NCBI GenBank assembly: GCA_963971405.1
Contig: OZ020484.1
Coordinates: 8,866,001-8,930,000, forward strand
Direction of reading: 5' to 3'
DNA: 64,000 nucleotides
Source: Psococerastis gibbosa
Taxonomy: Eukaryota > Arthropoda > Insecta > Psocodea > Psocidae
Within the stretch, counting starts at the first letter, position 1, and every line of letters begins with the position of its first letter. The translations under genes were made by a program, and so were the position numbers. Under the pieces are notes generated by a model. That model saw only the letters and a program-made list of their open reading frames with translations. It was not told where the DNA came from and searched no databases. Below, piece after piece: positions 10,361-20,435 of the stretch.

Positions 10361-10577
10361 GGACATGTAGTGTAGTGGTACGGACTCTGACTTTCACCCC
10401 AAAGGTTGTTGGTTCGAGTCCTACACTTCCTACGTTTTCTGGTCATGCTTCGGAGGGCATGTAAAGCAGGCGGTCCCGGGCCTTCCTAGTTGAGTGTAAG
10501 AGAGGGCTTTACAGCCCTAACTCCACTAGGTTGGCTTAGTAATAGAACAAAAAAATCTTTATTTATTTATTTTATTT
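10361..10577 (+). mobile_element. SINE-A copy 2 (full length)
   Basis: Begins GGACATGTAGTGTAGTGG, with A-box-like and B-box (GGTTCGAGTCC) pol III promoter elements, the conserved body and a (TTTA)n tail at about 10557-10577. This copy gives the cleanest 5' end of the family. Confidence 0.85.
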
Positions 10578-11960
10578 AAACTTGTCATAGTATAATTTTT
10601 CACATCACATATTAAGTGTTCCCATAGACTGTTAAACCTAGGCTTCTAGCAAAGTAGTTAGTTAAGAAACTATACACCACCCGCACAGTTTTTTTAAAAG
10701 AAAATTCCACTAGAAATATTAATTGTAGCTTGCGATAACTAATAAGATAAAGTAGAATTTTGATACATAGAATAGGCAAATGTAATTGTCACAGTTTTGT
10801 AACTTCTCAGACTTCGACATCCTCAGTGACCCGTATTTTTTCAAATCAAATTCAATGTAATTATACTATATAATAAGTAAATATATAATTATAGTATATA
10901 TAATATAATAATATAATATAATGTTCTTATACTTTATGACATCTTATTTATGGCTTTACGATTTTACGATCAGTATTTCCGGTGAACTTTGATTTTTCAC
11001 ACCAGTCTGGTTTTCCCCTTTGTTGGTTGTCTCTTACTACGGTGAAAAAATGACGCATAGCCAATTTGTAGACCTACGGATGCCGATCAATCAATCAATC
11101 TTTGTCCATGAGTCCATGACCCACCAAGTTGGGATTGACGACGTCCAAACCGACATAAAAAACACAACAAGTTTCAAGCGAAACCTGCGAAAGCACATGT
11201 TAATAGAGGGAAGGGGGGTTAATTTGTTAAGTATTCCAATTTAGTTGCGCCATGTGCAATAATTATGTATTATATTATATATATACAATAAATACCGTAG
11301 CTTATATTTTAATAATGTATTAATTATAAATAGCCTGGGTTATATTTGTACCATCAACAGATTTGAGTCTAAAATTCGATAGCACATACGTTAAAGTAAA
11401 GTCACATAATATAATAGGTACCGTACATGTTGAAAGTTTTCTATATAATACAAAATAAAACAATAGCACTTATAGTAAAGTTGAGTCACATGATACAGAT
11501 GTATAGGTCTTTAAAATTGAAGTAAAATTCAAAATCAAGGTACAGGGCCGTCTACAGTTTCTAAAACTTCTGATTTGAACATGGTCAGGCTCAGTGCAAG
11601 TGGATCGAGATCGCTAATATTATTGATTGGTTAACTATTAGAGTTAGCATGAAAACAAGACTTTATAGTCTTATTGTTCTCCTTTTGGCTTTTCAATAAA
11701 CTGAATAAAGTCGTTTTTCAATTTCAATTTCAACTATCCTACCAAGAGGTGCCTTTGAGTTGGGATTGACACTGAACCAGGTTTTTGATCTGCAATAGTA
11801 TTCCTGGTTTTAACTCTGAGATGGACTCTGTCGAATATAGAAGGGCAGTCTAGATGACTGTTTAAATATGTGCAGTAGGTGTAGCCTATATTGATCCTGA
11901 AGTTATTTTAGCCTACTTGTCTAGCTTGAATGACGCCTAAAGATCCCTTATTACCTCCAT
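10578..11960. other. AT-rich stretch with weak LINE-like traces
   Basis: 10,850-10,930 is a TA-rich low-complexity run. At 11,150-11,240 a plus frame reads TTSFKRNLRKHML, like the extreme C-terminus of some LINE ORF2 proteins, but it is too short to assign. At about 11,690 closely spaced AATAAA-like signals (CAATAAACTGAATAAAG) precede a repetitive TTTCAATTTCAA tail, possibly another retroelement 3' end. Confidence 0.25.
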
Positions 11961-11965
11961 TTCGG

Positions 11966-12213
11966 TGAGAAGAGCAAAATGGATGGGTCACCAGATCAGA
12001 CAAGGACTCCTAAGCACCGTAATAGAAGGCACAATGGAAGGCACCAATGCAAGAGGGCGACCAAGGAAGGCGTACGCAGAAGAAAGATATGAGATGCGGA
12101 ACCTAATGGGAACTGAAGAGAACGGCCCAAGACAGGTTGGAGTGGAGAAGGAGGTGGAAAGATTTGCTGCAAACCAATCGTTAGATTGAAACTATAGAAG
12201 AAAAAGAATGACG
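11966..12213 (+). pseudogene. LINE ORF2 C-terminal remnant
   Basis: The frame reads RRAKWMGHQIRQGLL, then VIEGTMEGTNARGRPRKAY, a signature common at the C-terminus of insect LINE polyproteins ((K/R)RRxxWIGHxLR...GRPR). After ~45 residues the best match moves to another frame (AQDRLEWRRRWKDLLQTNR), so at least one frameshift is present. It ends in GAAGAAAAAGAATGA, a GAA-rich 3' end like the one at 17,175. It is a 5'-truncated dead copy without catalytic residues. Confidence 0.7.
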
Positions 12214-13090
12214 CCGAATACAGCTTATTAGTAGTTAGAGGTTGGTGCGGTATGTCGAAGAACCAGCAATTAACCGTACAGAATAATGCATCTGTAATAG
12301 GCGCCGATTAATTTAAATGAAAAAGAGAAAAGAACATGGTTTAATCTGACCTAGCCTGAATTTTCTGAAGCATTGATTACTATGAATCAAGTCAGGTGCG
12401 TGATGTGTTCACGCCCAAGCTAATGTAATAGGCTCCCAGGGCATCTTCCTCCCAAAATAGTTTCTTCTCTAATTTTTACTTCACAATAGTCAAACGTGCT
12501 CCTTGGTCATGGTCAAGACCGTAGCCAGGATTTTTTTCGGGGGGGGGGGGGGTTAGAAATTTCATTGGATATTGCATAGTGGTTTTTAGCCTTTTCATTT
12601 GGGGGGGGGGGAATTTGCTGTCTTTCATGTGGCAACTCACACTTTGTAGGCTAATAAAGTATCTACTGATTTCAGGGTACAGATACAGACTAGGGTTTTA
12701 CTTGGAGGGGGGGGGGGTGGATTGCATTATTATTATTAAATGTCTTGTGCTATAGTGTGATATATGCGCATGATTCTGGGGGCCTGAGCTTGGATAATGA
12801 AATGCAGATTCGATTGTTAGGTATATCTTAGGTCATGCAAGTAGTATTCCTCTAAATATCAAAATGTTTAATCAAAACTGGCAGACATTTTAATATTAAT
12901 TGCCATAAAAAATTGTGGGTTGTGGTTCAGTTCTGCACATGGGTACGAGTAATGGACAAAGGTTGATTGATTGATTGGTTCATTTTTTTCGCAATTACGG
13001 CCATCGTACTGCCCCGCCCGGCTCCACAAGCACATCTATTATATACATATCTTCTTCAGTTCTTTTTCTGGCTCTACAGCCTTTGATGGG
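12214..13090. other. G-run-rich stretch, probable unresolved MITE
   Basis: At 12,522 CAAGACCGTAGCCAGG, followed by a T run and a 14-base G run, matches the CAAGGCCGTAGCC terminus of the hAT MITE at 57586. More G runs follow at about 12,600 and 12,707. No right end or target duplication was found, so the element is truncated or diverged. Confidence 0.35.
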
Positions 13091-13091
13091 C

Positions 13092-14273
13092 AGGGCCGGC
13101 CCAATGGGGAGGCGGGCGCGTGCCCCGCACGCGGGCGCCGGGCCGGAGAGGGCGCCGTGACGCGCAGCGTCGCGGCTGGCGGTGTTCGTACCGACATGAA
13201 TTTTGTTTTCTCAGCTGCCCAGTTAAAATTGGCGGTTAGTAAGTGTTCCAGGAAATTAGTTTCCAAAATGATTAATAAAATCATAACGCGATCCCTAATA
13301 ATAATAATTAACTAAATAATTAATTTAAAATTTGCGCCAATTCTATATCATTGTCTATTAACACGAAACCTAATCTATTGACCCGAAAAAACAATATGGC
13401 AATTATTTATGGAGTTGAGTTTGTTATTGTTTGTTTCGGCTCTTTCAACTTTTATTATTTAACAGATAAATAATATTGAAAATGTTATTTGTATAATTTG
13501 AATGAATTGAGGCCCTGGCAGTAAAAGGTAAGCGCCGTAAGCATTGTAGATAATGCTTGGGATTAACGTTCCAAACATAAAACTAAAAGTACGTAATAGG
13601 TATACCAACACATTAGGGGCATATTTATTTTTTATAATATATGCAAATGCACACAAAAAAGGAAAAATAGCCAGTGATGGACCTAAAGATGCAGATGATG
13701 GTGATGATGATGATGATAGTGATATGTAAGCATTATCTAAGAAAAGAAAAACTAAGTATATATAGGTGATCATATTTATAATAACTTCGCCCCCCCCCCG
13801 AAATAAATTTTTAAATACGCCACTGAAACACATAAATTTAAATGCATGAGCTTTACCCAAATCTTTGGGTAGCAAACAGGCTGCTTCTTACGATCCCCGT
13901 GACGGTCGCGTCCGGGGAGCGAAGTTTCTCTAAACTGAAGCTGATCAAGACGTATCTTCGCTCGTCTATGACGCAAGAGCGTCTTGTTAACTTAGCCATG
14001 ATCTCCATAGAAAATGAAATAGCAGAAAAATTGGAGACGTTGACCCTTATACAAAAATTTTCTATGTTGAAGGCCCGGCGTAAGGCAGCGTTTTAGTTAA
14101 CAATTTGTACGACGAATGATTGATAATTATAATTAAAAATTAGTTTACTTCTAATTGAATATGCATTTTTTTAATATAATAAACCCGAAGTCTTAAAAAT
14201 TCGGAGGGGGGGGGGGGGGCGCCACAGTAAAAGTTTGCACGCGCATGCCGAATCCACTCGGGCCGGCCCTGGA
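13092..14273 (+). mobile_element. Decayed hAT transposon
   Basis: Termini AGGGCCGGCCC and GGGCCGGCCCT are perfect 11-bp inverted repeats, with the adjoining bases also complementary. The flanks are TGATGGGC and GGATGGGC, a 7-of-8 match to a hAT 8-bp duplication. GC-rich subterminal DNA at the left and a 16-base G run before the right end are present. The element keeps only a C-terminal transposase piece (13842-14096), so at ~1.2 kb it is an internally deleted relic of a usual 2.5-5 kb element. Confidence 0.72.
13842..14096 (+). pseudogene. hAT transposase C-terminal dimerisation domain fragment
   Basis: The 84-residue frame reads through LLLTIPVTVASGERSFSKLK, then YLRSSMTQERLVNLAMISIE. This is the hAT dimerisation domain found at the C-terminus of hAT transposases and zinc-finger MYM-type-1-like proteins of insects. 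In intact proteins the domain drives oligomerisation. The DDE catalytic core and N-terminal zinc finger are missing, so this copy cannot cut DNA. The start codon is simply the first ATG in the remnant. It sits inside the terminal repeats of the 13092-14273 element and ends at a natural stop (TAG). Confidence 0.88.
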
Positions 14274-14690
14274 TGGGCTCAGTAACACTTCTCCGATTGG
14301 TATTTCATGCCCCTATTGCACACTTGAATAAATATGGGTCTAAGAAATAGGCTATAGGAAAGTGCAATGCCCGTACCTAAATTCAGATTACAATAGCTTA
14401 CTTCAACACAAACATTCCAAATATTTCTCTGATCGAATCAATATCAGAGTGTGTAATTAGAGCCAAGGTGAGATATAAGATTTTTACACCTGTAAGGATT
14501 TTCCCCTGCTATTGTCTTTTAAATGTCTGAGTTTCAGTCGATTGCTGATAGCGCCAAGCCGCCATTCTTGCTGTAATTATACGCTCTAAGGTCTCAAGTG
14601 TTAAGTTTCCCCCGACCCCCTAAAATCCCAAAACTTAGTTCACCTTTTGGTTGTTGTTCAACAGAGAACTTAATTTAGCGTCGATGTGAC
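14274..14690. other. Unannotated stretch
   Basis: No element, RNA or coding similarity recognised. Confidence 0.3.
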
Positions 14691-14747
14691 GGTCGTGTGA
14701 CAATGGTGGAAGTGCCGGGCTTGTGATGTGAACCTGTACGCCTAGAT

Positions 14748-14832
14748 ATGGTAACATTGACCATGTGTCTTCGATATACGTTTCATGTTCTTTTGTTTCT
14801 CCTAACCAACAAGTACTGCGTTTTCGTGCAAG
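14748..14832 (+). CDS. Possible first coding exon (signal-peptide-like), unproven
   Basis: ATG at 14748 (a second in-frame ATG at 14763) opens a frame of 28 codons plus one base. It encodes a basic/polar start and a hydrophobic stretch around FHVLLFLL, and ends at GTGCAAG|GTAAGT, a consensus 5' splice donor at 14832/14833. A short positive-then-hydrophobic N-terminus joined to a strong donor is what a first exon of a secreted or membrane protein looks like. No downstream exon, promoter or homologue can be shown. The frame runs on past the donor for another ~62 codons, so an unspliced reading is possible. Chance remains a real alternative. Confidence 0.25.
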
Positions 14833-14834
14833 GT

Positions 14835-15466
14835 AAGTTATTTACACGAATTTTTTTTGAAGGGACAACGTATAATAAATCGATGAACCCTGGCTGCATG
14901 CCGGATCGCTGGGTGCATGCACGAAAAAGCGTTACGTTACGCGTTATGTTACGCTCATTGTCCCTTTCCCCCGCATCTATTTCATTTCACTCCATCTTTT
15001 CCTTCAATGTTTTGTTATGACGTTGTCACGTTAAACTATCGTCCGTAAACCGACTTTACCGACAACACGTTTTTTTTCCGTATAGAAGGGCTCAGTGTAC
15101 AAATAAGTACGAAAGGGAGCAAATTGTTTTTACTTTCAGATTGGGAGAATTTTGAGCTTTTCGCCCCCCCCCCCCCGCCCCCAATTATAACCCCAGTACG
15201 GTAGAAATAATGACAATATTCGACCGATCCTAATACTTTGGCTTGTATCTTGTAAATAAGACACCCAATCATGGACATATAGTCGATTTACGTAGTCTGC
15301 GGACATTTCAAACTAAGAAAATGTTGCATGCATATGGAGTGGGGAGTCTTTTTTTCCAATTTGCCTTTACTTAATGAAATGACCACCAAAGAATCCGCGC
15401 GTGCATGTTTTCTTCGAATAGAAACTGGGAAAGTCCGTGTGCCTACATAAGCCTACCATACCTTTT
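14835..15466. other. Unannotated; CpG-containing segment
   Basis: AAGGGACAACG at about 14,861 and CATTGTCCCTT at about 14,957 form a short inverted pair around a CpG-rich core (GTTACGTTACGCGTTATG), possibly a small unrecognised element. A C run near 15,165 has no partner terminus. Confidence 0.3.
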
Positions 15467-15467
15467 A

Positions 15468-15562
15468 GGGGTCATTCAAATGATACGTAAAAAAATCGAG
15501 GCCACTTATTAACCCCCCTCTCCCCTGTAAGCAAATTGCAATCCCCCTTGCTGACGTAATTT
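15468..15562 (+). repeat. MITE-like repeat (family I), partial
   Basis: AGGGGTCATTCAAATGATACGTAA followed by a polyC-containing body and TGACGTAATTTATGC. It resembles the reverse complement of 17325-17443, which ends TACGTAATATTTGAGCGGACCC. Together they suggest a short inverted-repeat element with an AGGG(T)CC..TCAAATATTACGTAA-type terminus. Confidence 0.4.
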
Positions 15563-15955
15563 ATGCTTACAAAACGATACAATATATATTTCTGTTAAAA
15601 TTTACAATACAAGTACAAGAAAGTATAAATTAAAATCTTCAAAATATCGTCAAAATCAGGTAGTTCTGTCATTGTCATTGTGCCTCAGTGAGTGTAGAAA
15701 GCTTTCTCTAAGAGGTGGTTTCTAAGCAATTTAGGGAAGTTAGAAACATTGTTCGCCGCTCTCAGTTCAATCGGGAGTTTTCTAAGGTAGGCGAAACCTT
15801 GTAGAATAGGATCCAGTCGCTCACACGTGGCTGTGCGTGGCGCTGGCCTTACAAGGTCTTCCCGTTGCCTCGTGTTGTAGGTGTGAGTGTTTTGTTTAAA
15901 TGTCCCCCACTTGGAGCACCCCCAAATTTTAACTGTGTACATAGCAATGAGCAAA
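15563..15955 (-). pseudogene. LINE 3' end (family with HTYNTRQR motif)
   Basis: The minus frame of 89 codons has HTYNTRQREDLVRPAPRTAT, then FAYLRKLPIELRAANNVSNF and LLEKAFYTH before a stop. The pattern (H-NTR-....-Y-LP-...-F-L-FY) is the normal C-terminus of Jockey/CR1-like LINE polyproteins. A 3' UTR continues to about 15,563. The plus-strand copy at 47250-47655 is a close relative. 5'-truncated, with no catalytic reverse transcriptase block. Confidence 0.72.
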
Positions 15956-16011
15956 TAAACATTACTATGAGAAAAAAAGCCGTGACACGACAGCCCAATC
16001 AGGGTCTAGAC

Positions 16012-16162
16012 CAGCGGTCCCCAAACTTTTTTCCTCAAGGGCCACTCCGAGGGTCGAGGGCCGCAGGTGTAAAGAAATGAAAAAGCATGAAAATTGTCAA
16101 GGTACGATGTATTTTAATTTAATGGGAACCGTGAACTTCGGGCCATAGTTTGGGGATGGCTG
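16012..16162. mobile_element. hAT-type MITE (151 bp), Charlie-like ends
   Basis: Exact 8-bp direct repeats GTCTAGAC lie at 16004-16011 and 16163-16170. The left end CAGCGGTCCCCAAACTTTTT and right end AGTTTGGGGATGGCTG are inverted repeats of the kind widespread in animal hAT elements. It is non-coding. Confidence 0.88.
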
Positions 16163-16329
16163 GTCTAGACCTGAGCGTATATAGAGGATACTCTCATGAT
16201 CCCTGCTCTATTTGGGATGTTGTGGTCAGCAACATGCCCAATGAGAAAATGAACTAGTTTTTATTGTTCAAACCGTCAAGTCACTCGTGTCTATTTTCAG
16301 TAATGGAAATATTTGGATTTGTTAATCCT

Positions 16330-16815
16330 GCGGGTTATAGTCCACGCAAAATGAGAAAAGTATGGACATGGAATGTTTTGATCCTGTGCAACACTGTAAA
16401 AATCATGGAGCTAATAAAACTTTTTAGTTTTACTATGTCTATAGTAAAAATATTTCTTGCAGCATTTTATGTTACCTTGTTGCATTGAATGCAAGGCATA
16501 GACGGCTATTCCACCGACGTCGTTTTTCATTGTGCATGTGCATGACGTGGTATCAGACATTATTAATAAGTCTCTACCATATTATAACTTAATTTATAAT
16601 AGATATAAGTATCTACATTATAGTCTCCTTAAAATATGGCAGAGACTTATAAATGATGTCTGCTACAACGTCATGCACATGCACAATGAAATACAACGTC
16701 GGTGGAATAGCCGCCGTAACAAAAATTGTGCAGAGAATATTTTTACAGTGTTGCACAGGATCAAAACATTCCACGTCCATGCTTTTCTCATTTTGCGTGG
16801 GCTATACCTGCTATA
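16330..16815. mobile_element. Large nested foldback element
   Basis: An outer inverted repeat pairs 16342-16404 with 16739-16801 (CACGCAAAATGAGAAAAG and its complement, only about three mismatches over 63 bases). Inside it an inner inverted repeat at 16504-16723 has ends GGCTATTCCACCGAC / GTCGGTGGAATAGCC and arms carrying ATGTGCATGACGT. The left outer arm has ~45 bp that the right lacks. The centre shares TATTATAACTTAATTTATAA with the foldback at 44947-45216. Several ORFs drawn through it are shadows. Confidence 0.75.
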
Positions 16816-16828
16816 AGTCAAGTTCGAA

Positions 16829-17200
16829 ATGTGGTGCTACCGGAAAATATTAAAAATAACGTGGACTGACCGGATAACCAATGAGGAAGTGCTGCAACGC
16901 ATAGGGGAAGAAAGAAAACTGAGGGCATCCATCGCCAAGAGGAGAGCCAACTGGATTGGACACACACTACGCCATGATGGGCTACTTCACACGATCCTGG
17001 AAGGGCACATGTATGGAGGTGCCGCGGTAGGCCGCCCCCGTAATGAGTACCTGGACCAGCTGCTCAGGGACTTCAACTGTACTACGTATGGACAACTGAA
17101 GAGGCTGGCAGAGGAAAGATCGGAGTGGAAGAGCCGGAGCAAAATGCTGCAAGCCAACCCATGAGGGTTGTTCACCAGAAGAAGAAGAAGAAAGTCACGT
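16829..17200 (+). pseudogene. LINE ORF2 C-terminus and 3' end
   Basis: A 111-codon frame reads WTDRITNEEVLQRIGEERKL, KRRANWIGHTLRHDGLLHTI, GRPRNEYLDQLLRDFNC and LKRLAEERSEWKSR, then a stop. This is the post-reverse-transcriptase tail of a LINE polyprotein family common in insects (RITNEEVL..I, WIGHxLR, GRPR, Y..LK..A..R..W). A GAAGAAGAAGAA tract follows at about 17,179. It is open over its length and thus younger than the copy at 11966, yet lacks the catalytic domains. Confidence 0.82.
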
Positions 17201-17324
17201 GGTTCGAGCTCAACCTCGTTGCCCCACTCCCCGTCTTCTTGCCCCTCCTCACTCATGTCAATGCTATATAAAAGTTTGAAGTTTTATTTTTATATTATTA
17301 ATCCATAATATTACCTTATTTTTC

Positions 17325-17443
17325 CAATAAGGAAAGCTTACGTAAGTGGCATTGAAACCCCCTCCCCTTTGACATCAATAATAAGTAAACACGAAGCCCC
17401 CTGCACCCTCTAGTGCTTACGTAATATTTGAGCGGACCCTTAG
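17325..17443 (-). repeat. MITE-like repeat (family I)
   Basis: Left part GGAAAGCTTACGTAAGTGGC and right end TTACGTAATATTTGAGCGGACCCTT, with polyC/AC-rich interior. Compare 15468-15562. The inverted TTACGTAA blocks suggest a palindromic-ended element. Confidence 0.4.
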
Positions 17444-17460
17444 TATTAATTTCAAGCTGG

Positions 17461-17529
17461 AGTTTATAGCCCTAACTCCGCTAGGTTGGCTTAGTAATAG
17501 AACAAAAAGTCAATATTTACTTTTTATTT
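17461..17529 (+). mobile_element. SINE-A 3' fragment (copy 3)
   Basis: Only the last ~70 bases of the family (TTTATAGCCCTAACTCCGCT through the TTTA tail). The tRNA-like head is absent, consistent with 5' truncation during retroposition. It abuts SINE-B. Confidence 0.7.
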
Positions 17530-17533
17530 AGAA

Positions 17534-17760
17534 CCAGTAATTCGAGGATATATGAAAAACTGGACTTGTCGGGATTCGAACCCACGATCTACGCCAATCC
17601 GGGACGTCGTCTGAACCGCTGGACCACAAGCCCCGACAAGTGCAGTCCATTCTAAATCCTCTACTTGTATGCTCTTATTGAAAATATTTGTGTAGCTAGA
17701 CAGGTTAGCACAGCTACACAACTATCTAACCGAACAGGTCTGTGAGCTTACTTTATTAAA
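17534..17760 (-). mobile_element. SINE-B, tRNA-derived (copy 1)
   Basis: On the minus strand: a 5' module (TGAGCTCACAGACC-like, GTTCGGTTAGATAGTTGTGT, CTAACCTGTCTAGC), then a tRNA-like head with A-box-like TGTGGTCCAGCGGTTCAGACG and B box GGTTCGAATCCC, then GTCCAGTTTTTCATATATCC and an AATTTCGG-type end. Different sequence from SINE-A. Other copies are at 19189, 40625 and 41201. The long 5' module ahead of the tRNA head is unusual for a SINE. Confidence 0.75.
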
Positions 17761-18849
17761 AATAAATAATAATAATATTAATATTGAAGAATTACAGGAA
17801 GTACTTTGCTAACTAAACAATTAATTTAAATTTTGGTAAATTTGGTCATGATTTACGAGTAAATTTACGAATAAATTAGGCTTCATGGGCACTCGTGTCT
17901 AGTGAAACTGAATGACTTTTCGCAAAAGGCTATAATACAATGCAAAATTCATGTCGTGGATCTACTCCTAGTCGCCTGAAAGTTTCCCAAGGAGGCCTAG
18001 TGCTGAACTTTCACTGTTTTGCAAATTATTCAACTCTAAAAGCTCTGGGGTTGTTTGATGGACCAGCCCTCAGGGGCTAGGGTGGAGTCGACGCCACTTG
18101 TTTAACTATTGGTCAAGTGGGCCCTCCACGCTGACGGCCTGTTCGTACCAGAATCTCATCACAATGGAGTAGCCACGGGCTCCATCACTTAACAAACTTT
18201 TTCTTTGTTTAAAAGACTTGATGGTATCGGCATTGCTCAGAACAGATTATGGACTAGTAATCGATGTACATGCAGACGGCCTATTTATATTCCCACGGTA
18301 AGCGCACCAGCCGTGATACTTACAATAATTTTATTACATTTCATAACAATAATAGCTCTTTGCCTTACCTACCTGAGGTACGGGATGATGGCATGACTAA
18401 TTTGATCATGTTAAATTAAAAATTGGGTCATTTAAACTTGCCTACTGACACTTATTATGTAATGTAATGTTTAGTTCAATTTATGTGCGTATAATGTACA
18501 TGTACCTTATTTGCCTACTGCATCCTCAATTTTGTCCTGAATTTTGTTACCGAAAAGTAGAACAACTGCTTGACATTTTGTATATTCTATATATTTTATT
18601 TTATTTTATTATGAGGAGCAAGTATGCACGCCTTACATGCAAGAGGCGATTTGTCACTTGCAGGAGAGGCATTTTTTTTTTTTAAATCGAAATGCTTCTA
18701 CAAATACATTATGGGATGTAATATTTTAATTATTACTCTTTGATAATATACAAGTTATCACATTAGACTTTTATTAATTTTTTTGTAGCCACGATTTCAG
18801 TGATACCACCAACTCAAAATTTTTTTTTGTGACCAATCGCCTTTTGCAT
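17761..18849. other. Unannotated stretch
   Basis: No element recognised. A small inverted pair (GCCACTTG / CAAGTGGG) is near 18,100. Confidence 0.3.
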
Positions 18850-19047
18850 TCATGCTGTGGCAATGTGTAAATTATAAGCATGTCTTATCTTGTCCAATGT
18901 GCCATGTAGCTGGTGTGGAATGACATCCAGGACTTCTGTCAGTTTGCCAACGGCCAAAAGTTTTGCGGAAATAATACCGGAATGTCCAAAAAAATCAGTG
19001 GGATCGTTGACAAGGCAAGATTCAGTACAAAAGCAGACATACTTCAA
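18850..19047 (-). pseudogene. Unrecognised coding-like fragment, paralogue of 21420-21550
   Basis: The minus frame reads CLVNDPTDFFGHSGIISAKL, then LAVGKLTEVLDVIP and TLDKIRHAYNLH. DNA at 21,420-21,550 aligns to it (plus-strand block CAGTTTGCCAACGGCCAAAA against CAGTTTGCCAATGGCCAAAA) and in its reading gives NDPMDF and IDKLRQAYH. Shared residues at both ends suggest the two descend from one coding sequence, perhaps a transposon or multicopy gene I do not recognise. Confidence 0.4.
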
Positions 19048-19188
19048 AAGTTCTTCAAAATAATAATGTTGATAATTAATAATATCTAACCCCTTTTATT
19101 TGCCCTTGGCATTGAGACAACTGATAGAAAACCCGGTGTCTTGGGCGGGGTTTGTTTGGCACAAGAAACCACACCTCCATTGTGTCAA

Positions 19189-19350
19189 TAAGAGCATGTA
19201 GAGTAAGTTGAGGATTTAGAGGGACTGCACTTGTCGGGGATTGTGGTCCAGTGATTAAAACGACGCCACAGTTAGATCATGCTTTCGAATCCCGTCAAGT
19301 CCAGTTTTTTCTACCCATATATGAAATATCCTCTAATTTCGGTATGTAGG
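19189..19350 (+). mobile_element. SINE-B copy 2
   Basis: TAAGTTGAGGATTTAGAGGG, then CTTGTCGGGGATTGTGGTCC, a B box variant TTTCGAATCCC, CAAGTCCAGTTTTTTC and TATCCTCTAATTTCGG. It is diverged, and the 5' module is mostly missing. Confidence 0.7.
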
Positions 19351-19429
19351 CTTTATATAACCAACGACGAGTTCGGACTCCTCCTAGCGAGGCATATGAT
19401 CTTGTTTGCCTTCACCGGCATGGGCGGCA

Positions 19430-19690
19430 ACAGGGGGTGGGGGGAGGCAGGGGGGGGGGGGGTAGCTGCCCCCCCCAATTTAGTGAATATATTGTAAGTT
19501 AATTTATTACGCTCTGATATAATCGATCCTACATACAGTATTTGAATTCTTTTACATGTACATTTTTTAAAATATACATTAAACAGTATATATGCACATT
19601 ACAATACAAAATTTGTTTTTCCTATTTTGACCCCCAACTACCCCTCTCCCCCCCCCCCCAAAAAAAAATGGGCTGGGTCAGTCCCTGTTC
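19430..19690. mobile_element. Degenerate MITE family G copy
   Basis: TAGCTGCCCCCCCC, TAATTTATTACGCTCTGATA, ATCGATCCTACATA, TATTTTGACCCCCAACTACC and GGGCTGGGTCAGTCCCTG align in order with the 6596-6769 copy. An extra ~80 bases occur in the middle. No clean target duplication. Confidence 0.55.
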
Positions 19691-20069
19691 ATCGGTAGGG
19701 TGGGTAGGGCGAAGCTATACAACTGAGGGGAATACATACTGTATGTTGCTGAATAGTAAATTAAGACTAATAGATGGCAAGAGTTCATAAACTACTAACC
19801 CTCTTGGCTTCTAAACGCCTCAATTTTGTAGTAGACTGCAGGGTAGAACTCATGGACAATTTATCAGCTAAATACGGGAGAAATTGGATGACGTACCGTA
19901 TATTCGGAGTTTCAGCTTGAGGGATTGTTTTGGTCAAACACTAATTGGGGACAGCAAGCGAGCATAATCGGGTATATTCTGGGTTTAATGTTTAATTAGA
20001 CTGCCTAAGAATCAATCAGCTGATCTGATGCTTTAATATGTACAGTATGGATATATTGACCAGATCTTA
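19691..20069. other. Unannotated stretch
   Basis: Nothing recognised. Confidence 0.3.
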
Positions 20070-20290
20070 TGCATTACGAGTGGTTAGAGAGCTTGCATTT
20101 CAATCGGGAGAACGGACGTTCGAATCGTCAAGGGGATCGGATTTACTCAATAATTTAGAGTGGAATACAAGAGCAATGAGTCAACCAGACAGAAGCCATC
20201 AGTCCTCCTCAGGACATAGCCTGATAACGGGAGTAGCACCAACTCCCGAACTTCTTTTGAAGGAACATTTGCTCAAGAAACCAAAATAAG
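20070..20290 (+). mobile_element. Possible tRNA-derived SINE (SINE-C)
   Basis: GAGTGGTTAGAGAGCTTGCA resembles an A box and GACGTTCGAATCGTCAAG a B box, about 30 bases apart, with a body ending in AAACCAAAATAAG. No second copy is in the window, so family status is not shown. The 83-codon frame across it has no known match and is probably incidental. Confidence 0.4.
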
Positions 20291-20354
20291 AGTATTTTAC
20301 ATTGACTTAAATAAAAAGAGACTAAAGAGAGAGTAGGTACACAATTTCCCTGGT

Positions 20355-20435
20355 TGACCCGTAAAAGAGTACCGTACTCTTAAATTGCAATAGTGTATTT
20401 TTTCAAAGAAAATACACTATAAAAGAGTACGTGTG
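20355..20435. repeat. Short hairpin cluster
   Basis: ATAGTGTATTTT and AAAATACACTAT form a perfect 12-bp stem with a 7-base loop at about 20,390-20,420. TAAAAGAGTAC / GTACTCTTA repeats lie on both sides. It may be a tiny foldback element. Confidence 0.45.

Noticed and set aside
13039-13315. Frames of 81-114 codons in GC-rich DNA at the hAT left end
   Set aside because: Overlapping frames on both strands in GC-rich subterminal DNA, with no domain similarity.
13674-13826. Extra hAT MITE inside the decayed hAT element
   Set aside because: CAGTGATGG and TACGCCACTG could be paired ends, but the flanking 8-mers do not match and the inverted repeat is too short.
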